From: Stenocarpella maydis
Taxonomy: Eukaryota > Ascomycota > Sordariomycetes > Diaporthales > Diaporthaceae
Assembly: GCA_002270565.1 (NCBI GenBank)
Contig: NQMI01000008.1
Location: 252,807 to 316,806 of the forward strand
DNA: 64,000 nucleotides
Direction of reading: 5' to 3'
Of the stretch, positions 58,723 through 64,000 are shown piece by piece; positions within the stretch are counted from its first letter, which is position 1; the number at the start of each line of letters is the position of its first letter. The notes under the pieces are model-generated. The model was given only the letters and a program-made list of their open reading frames with translations, had not been told where the DNA came from and searched no databases. A program made the position numbers and the translations under genes.

Positions 58723-61700
58723 CTACTTATAGAAGTCCTCCGGGTTCCCGTCCACTGCCGGCAGCTCCATGCTGCCGTCGATCTCCATGGCCTGCTCCAT
58801 GATGGAGGCTCTTTTATCGGCGGTACCGTTCGGCCGCCGCACGATAAAGGGCGACGCAGGTGATGCGCGCTCGGCCATCTCCGGGCCCTTCGGCACCTCG
58901 ATTCCGTTCCCATCCTGGCCCTTTCCGTCCAAGGAGATCCTGGCAAGCCTCTCACTCGACCTTCTGATCCCCGGCGAGCCACGATCACTTGCATCGCCCC
59001 CAGCCGATTGAGACGGAGATGGCGGGGCACTCACTGGCTCTGTGAACTCCTGATTGTTGATCGGGTGCATGTCGTATTGGAAGGGGTCATATCTGGATTC
59101 CTGGTCCCCTAGTAGCGCGGCCCGTTCCTCTACATCGCTGAAGTCCCCAAGAGACGCTCGATTCGTAGCCATCGAGTCGACGCTGGCGCTTCTCTGTCTC
59201 TTCAACGGAGACTCTTGCAGTTTAGGTGCGTTTCGTTTCTTGTCTACAGGTGTAGGCTCCTCCAGAAGTTCTTGCTTGAAGAGGCGGTTGTCGAACTTCA
59301 CGAACGTCTGTGTTGTGTTAACTTCATCAAGCAGATTTTATAAGAGTGGGTGTTACAGGAGCGACTAGGATACTTCTACAAATAGACATACCTTGAGCGC
59401 GTCAGACAGAGGTGCTGGCTTTTCGTTCATGGCCTTGTCTGTCGCGTACACTAGAACCGGCGTTTTCGACCCATCCGAATCAACTTCAGTAAATATTGCA
59501 TCCTGCACATTCGCAAAAGTCGTTGTCTATCAAATCGGATTAGCACCACAAACAGAGACATTGGGACCGGCGCTTAATGTACCTCTAACCTGACAGGATT
59601 CTCCTCGCCAGCCACCCAAGCGCAGCGCCACCACTGGTCAACCTGTGCACTCTGAGCCTCCGTCTCGGAAGGATCGGTATCTCTTCGTCTGCACATGTAC
59701 ACCACGTCAGGCGATGTGATCACTCCTCGCAATGTGTACTTGTGTGTCGGGTCCATCCCTGGTTCCTCGCTAGGGACGGTCAAGACATTGACCATGCGGC
59801 GGAGCATGTCGCAGCAAGCCTCCTTCTCTTGCCCGAGACCTTTTAAAGTGTTAGCGCGATATCAAGATTTCCTGCTCAACTGAGAGACTCACGAGCTAGT
59901 TGCTGGTCAATTTTCACCAGCTTGCGCCTCGCAAGCTCGATCTGAGACTCGAAAATCTTCACAGTCTTTTCCTCTTCCTCGTTCAGATCGGCGAGGTGAT
60001 TCAACTCAGTCGGCAGGTATGGAATCTCATCATCGGTTCCGACTGATTGCTCGTGCTTTCTCCACAGCGCGTTCGCCTTGACTTTCCAGATCTGGTTCTC
60101 AACATTTGCGATAACCTTCTTGGTCAACGCAATCTTGTCGTATTCTTTCCAGACATCTGTTGGATCCTTCCACTTCGCGATTCTGTTCTCCGCTTCTTTG
60201 CTCTTGGCCAGCGCCTGCCAAACCTGGAACATCTGCGATTTCAGAACGTGGGCGGTTTCGAGGTTCTTCTCCAGGTATCTGTCGACGTAGAAAGTCTCCG
60301 GGATCTCAATACGGTGGTCCTCGAGCTTGATGCGCATGGTCAGTACTTCGGCTGGGGTTTCCATGTACGCGATCCGTGGCGATTCCTCAAGCGGGAAGCC
60401 AGAAAGCTCGGACTGTTGGTTGATCCAGAATAGGGCGTCCCATGAGCTGTAAAGACTGTGCATAACGTCTGAGAGCTCGTTCGGTACTTTGAACTCGATG
60501 ATGCCAAACTCAGACGGTGGCGGCGACATCGGGGCAGAGACATCATCCGCTTCAGCGTCAAAATTAACCAGAGTCCACATAGTCGATCTCACAATTTGGG
60601 AGCCGGCCTTGAGGTACAAGTGCTGGTAGAACTGTACCACAGGGTCGACCCAAGTGTTCTTCATCTCCGGGCTCTCGCACATGGAGTCAGCGGTTCCGTA
60701 GCTGCGCTGTGTTGCATCAAGAAAAGCCATCAATCGTTGGACTTCATCCTCCAACGTCACAGTGGGGTAGTCGTTCCAGGATTCAGGATACTCTCCTGTT
60801 GAGTCGTTGTTCGCACTGAAAATGGGATCGCCCTTCCACCACGAGTTGTTATGGCCATAAGACGCAGGTGGATTGAAGGCGTCTAAAGACAGGAAGAAGT
60901 TCCTGACGGCCGGGATGTCATGCTTAATCATCATAAGCGGACCCAAGCGATGTCGCTGTGCGCCTTGCTTCCGACAAAGGAGGAAGACTGGCGTTGAAGG
61001 GTCACGTTTCCTCGCTGAAGGCGGTGGGTCAGACGCCTCCTTGTTCACGCGAACCATTGCCCACTGGTCGTCTTGATAGGTCTCCCTGTTGGCCGGGCCG
61101 AAGAATGGGAGGGTTGGGTCGCCGCCCATGACCCCGCTCTCCTGGGGAGTGGCACCTCTGGTGGCGGCGTTGCTGGTCGATTCCAGCAGGGCTCGGTTCA
61201 GGTCCTCGTCCGCTTGTTGCTGCGTCGTTGGGGCACCTGCTCCCAGGTCAGTCATGCGGCCTTGATGTTCAGTTCTGGGGTAGGACGGCAAAAAGAGTTG
61301 GAAACGTGGAATATCAGAACCAGGCATGATATATCAGTAACAACTGTGTAGTTCGTCGTCCAATCTATCATCTTACCCAGAGGTGATCTGTTTTGTGCTC
61401 TGGAGGGTGGTCGTGACGGCGCGGTAAGGTTGGGTTGGTCCCATGCGTTGGCACTTGAGTCGAACTGGTCGGGACCATGGACCTGGAAGCCTGGGGAAAA
61501 ACGGGCGTCAGGACCACAGCAGAAGAGATGTTTGATGTAGACATAACTCACTTGGTATGCTCGAGCCGTCCCGGTCTGCCATGAACTGCCCCTCATCCCA
61601 CGTGTATTTGGCCCTGAACTTTTGTAGGTCAGCACTGCACATTCACCTATCCCTGTACCGAACCGTTTGGGCAAGGGCTCATATACCGGACCCGGCCCCT

Positions 61701-61907
61701 CGAAGTACTCGTTGACCACCTGTTGTATGCTGTTGTTGTTGGCCTGGGAAAGAAGGACGTCAGCCAATGCCATGGAATGACGTCCATCGCGGGGGCCAGC
61801 GTATGGCGGACCTTGAGAGCTCTGGAGAGCATTTGCCTGTCTGTGGTTTCATATAAATCCAGCATTTCGCAGACATTGCTGATGTCTGCCTCAGTAGGGT
61901 CGGCCAT
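58723..61907 (-). CDS. UBA and UIM domain ubiquitin-binding protein (fungal)
   Basis: Eight minus-strand exons: 61907..61812, 61743..61687, 61618..61552, 61490..61377, 61260..59893, 59839..59583, 59526..59392, 59307..58723 (892 aa). The N-terminus (MADPTEADISNVCEMLDLY, then RQMLSRALK|ANNNSIQQVV and NEYFEGPGP) is UBA-like, spread over two exons. A conserved WDEGQFMADRDGSSIPS element follows. ADEDLNRALLES is a good ubiquitin-interacting motif near residue 130. The middle (PVFLLCRKQGAQRHRLGPLM, DIPAVRNFFL) and later coiled-coil parts resemble the accessory regions of the USP25/28-like family, but I see no catalytic Cys or His box. The C-terminus is Ser/Pro-rich. It is probably a ubiquitin receptor or adaptor. 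The exon 1 donor (GTCCGC) and exon 5 acceptor (AAG) are unusual choices, made on frame and motif continuity. Confidence 0.78.
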
Positions 61908-63073
61908 AGCTGCCGTCTGGTCTCTGGTGTTCACCCTCCGGGTGGGATTCGGGTACCACAGAGTGTTTACTCGAAAGATGTTGGTGGAGGCGCTCTTGGT
62001 TCGTTCACGAGTCTCGATTTGGCCTGTGGTCCATGAAAGCTGAGAGCTTGGATGGTAACGAGGGGGCAAGTTCGGAGAGGGCCAGGGGTGGTGCAGAGGG
62101 CTTTGGCAAGATCTCGACTCGTCGGGGCAAGCACAGAGTTCTTCTGCCGGAAGCCTCCCCAGCAGCCAAAGTGGTGATCACGGTGGATTCGCAGGTCGAA
62201 TCTCTCGGTCGAGGTGGAGGTGGATATGCACAGAGTAAGTATTGGGTGGGCACAGAGTGAATCAGGTCCTAGGTGCGGTAAGTACGCAGTGGGTACCGTC
62301 AGACAAGAAGGTACTTTGCAGCTACGTAAGAGTTGGCGCTTGCCTCCGGCAGGCCCAGAGCTTGCTCCAGCTAGTGGGGGACCCCTGCTCCGCATACACT
62401 CCCCCGTCTTATGTACTTCTGCAGCATGATAACTGGAGGCGATCGTCAACGTCTTTGGGAATCCCGCGTCACAATGTTGAGCACTTCTTGAGCGCACCCT
62501 CCTCCTTGCTGTCACCAGGTCTAATAATGCGGTCTCCAGTGGCTGCCAAATTCTATAGCAAATAATGTGTATATCCTTTGCTCTATGTTTAGAAATGAAC
62601 CTGGCCTGTTAGCTAGCCTAGGTTGATCCTCAGCCTGTGATCTCGGACCCTGACCGCACCATGAGATGCAGCTTAACTCTCTGATAACTTTATGGTCTTG
62701 GGCGCAACACAGGCCTGGACCTATGCCATCCCTCCGCCCTGGCATTTTCCCCTCCTCTGACCCCGAATCAAACTAGGCCATTAACACGGCCAGCTCTCCT
62801 GGTCCGGCTTCCATTAGTCGGCTTTTGATTCCGATCAAGGCCTGAAGGGCATACCCGCCCATCCTGGGCCGTGTGCGTAAATTCCGGAACGCCAATCGAC
62901 TACCGTAAACGCGCGCTATGCAGATAATTTGAATGTTTTGTGCCGAGTAAGGCTTGCTGGCTGGCCAAGACATGGCTAATGCAAGCGGGCCTAACAAGCA
63001 CGAATGCCGTCCCCCAGTACGTTGTTGAAGACAAGGGGTGTAAGGCAAGGCGAGAGATGAAGATTCACCATGC
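61908..63073. other. Intergenic between cdc34 and the UBA/UIM gene
   Basis: About 1.17 kb, the promoter of the UBA/UIM gene and the 3' flank of cdc34 (both leftward). Only short ORFs; no repeat of note and no RNA gene recognised. Confidence 0.5.
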
Positions 63074-63869
63074 CTACCGATCATCCTCGTCATCCTCTGC
63101 ATCCTCCATATCCTCATCGGAGCCGCTCGCTTCCCAGTCGAATTCCTCCTCGCTCTCGTTCAGCCAGTCATCGTCTGTAACTTTTGGTGGAGGAGCCTCG
63201 GGCTCGAGTGTGGTCGGTATGACAAAGTCCTCGGGTATGTCCTTCTGCGAGTCGCCTACCGTCTTGCGAGCTTTCTCGTTGTAGGACTTTCGGTTGTCAC
63301 GGTACATGACGCCTGCATCGACATTCGCTGGAGAGTTTATCTCGGGATCGTCGAGGAGGAGTAGGATAGATCGCAGAACGGACTCTGCCCCTTGCAGGGG
63401 AGACCATCGCTCGGTGGCGCTCTCGCCTGACATGAGGTCTTCCCCCGGCTTGTGGAGGATAGAGATGCAGAGCTGGCCGTCGGGATAGATGTTGGGGTGG
63501 AAGATGGGCCTCAGGAAACGGAACTTGGGCGGCGAGTAGGGGTAGTCGTGAGGGAAGATCATCTCGGCCTGGGTCAAGTCAGGACATGCCCGGGCCCTCC
63601 TCAACACTTTTTGGACATTGCGTGGAGCCAACTCACCTTGAGATAACCACCGTTGAAGGCGCTGTCAGGGTTGACAACCATCAGGGCGAGCTGCCAGCGG
63701 AAAATGTTGGTCTCGTCGGCCTGCATGATATTGTCAGCTGTGCTCTATGGTGGGTAGCGGTCATGCATCCACGCACTTCAACTCGAACCCACTTCTCCGA
63801 CGACACCTGCTTAAGGTCACCCATGATACGCTGCTTCGCCGCAGCGGGAGAGGGCTTGTCGGGAGACAT
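63074..63869 (-). CDS. cdc34: Ubiquitin-conjugating enzyme E2, CDC34/UBC3 type
   Basis: E2 that works with SCF cullin ligases to build Lys48 ubiquitin chains on cell-cycle regulators, in nucleus and cytoplasm. Exons: 63869..63777, 63720..63637, 63568..63074 (223 aa), all phase-0 junctions. UBC fold: MSPDKPSPAAAKQRIMGDLK, then ETNIFRWQLALMVVNPDSAF, FPHDYPYSPPKFRFLRPIFH and HPNIYPDGQLCISIL with the catalytic Cys. The CDC34-specific loop follows it (HKPGEDLMSGESATERWSP), then INSPANVDAGVMYRDN. The C-terminal tail is strongly acidic (EEEFDW, SDEDMEDAEDDEDD), as in Cdc34, where it binds the basic canyon of cullins. The loop and tail separate it from UBC7 and RAD6. The start ATG is at 63869. Confidence 0.94.
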
Positions 63870-64000
63870 GGCTGATGACTTGTGCAGAGGTCTTTGGGCA
63901 CAGTATGGTCAGGGAATGGCGGTGGAGGGGCTGGAAACTGGCCAGAATCTTTATCGTAGGAAAAGGACTGGCGCCGAGTAAGGTTTCGTCAGTGGGCGAG
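63870..64000. promoter_or_regulatory. Upstream region of cdc34, cut by the window edge
   Basis: The 131 bases before the cdc34 ATG, expected to hold its 5' leader. No motif stands out. Confidence 0.4.

Overview
The window looks like nuclear DNA from a filamentous ascomycete (Pezizomycotina, most likely Sordariomycetes). Reasons: protein-coding genes are split by short introns (mostly 45-110 bp) with CTRAC-type branch sites; there is a binuclear Zn2Cys6 regulator, an AzgA purine permease, an NMR1/NmrA nitrogen regulator, a YOR1-type ABC transporter and a cAMP-receptor-like GPCR; and the coding DNA is GC-rich between microsatellite-laden intergenic stretches. The species cannot be named from the sequence. 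I see no bacterial operons, CRISPR arrays, intact transposons, rRNA or convincing tRNA genes.

Layout, left to right: 60S ribosomal protein L17 (partial, minus) head-to-head with fibrillarin NOP1; a basic/disordered hypothetical protein (minus); a gene-poor stretch; a cAMP-receptor-like GPCR (plus); a methyltransferase-like protein (minus); a 4 kb desert; the AzgA purine permease (plus); a small secreted RlpA/barwin-like protein (plus); exosome cap subunit CSL4 (minus) divergent from sterol C-8 isomerase ERG2 (plus); NMR1 (minus) behind a 5.2 kb intergenic region; a Zn2Cys6 regulator (minus); the SSU-processome PIN protein FCF1 (minus) divergent from the CSI2-like membrane protein (plus); a YOR1-like ABCC transporter (minus); INO80 subunit IES1 (minus); a 2-oxoglutarate/Fe(II) oxygenase (plus); a large UBA+UIM ubiquitin-binding protein (minus); and the E2 enzyme CDC34 (minus).

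Exon structures were built by hand: splice sites were chosen so that reading frames close and the joined protein matches conserved family motifs. For all multi-exon genes the exon lengths sum to whole codons. Functional themes: ribosome biogenesis and RNA processing (L17, NOP1, FCF1, CSL4), nitrogen/purine use (AzgA, NMR1), membrane sterol and drug export (ERG2, YOR1), and ubiquitin (CDC34 and the UBA/UIM protein as neighbours). No biosynthetic cluster or clearly new multi-gene system is evident. The items most worth a second look are a cluster of GATAAG sites in the long region upstream of NMR1, an 81-bp higher-order trinucleotide repeat, an upstream ORF overlapping the oxygenase start, a methyltransferase-like protein without a visible SAM motif I, and two families of short recurring intergenic motifs.
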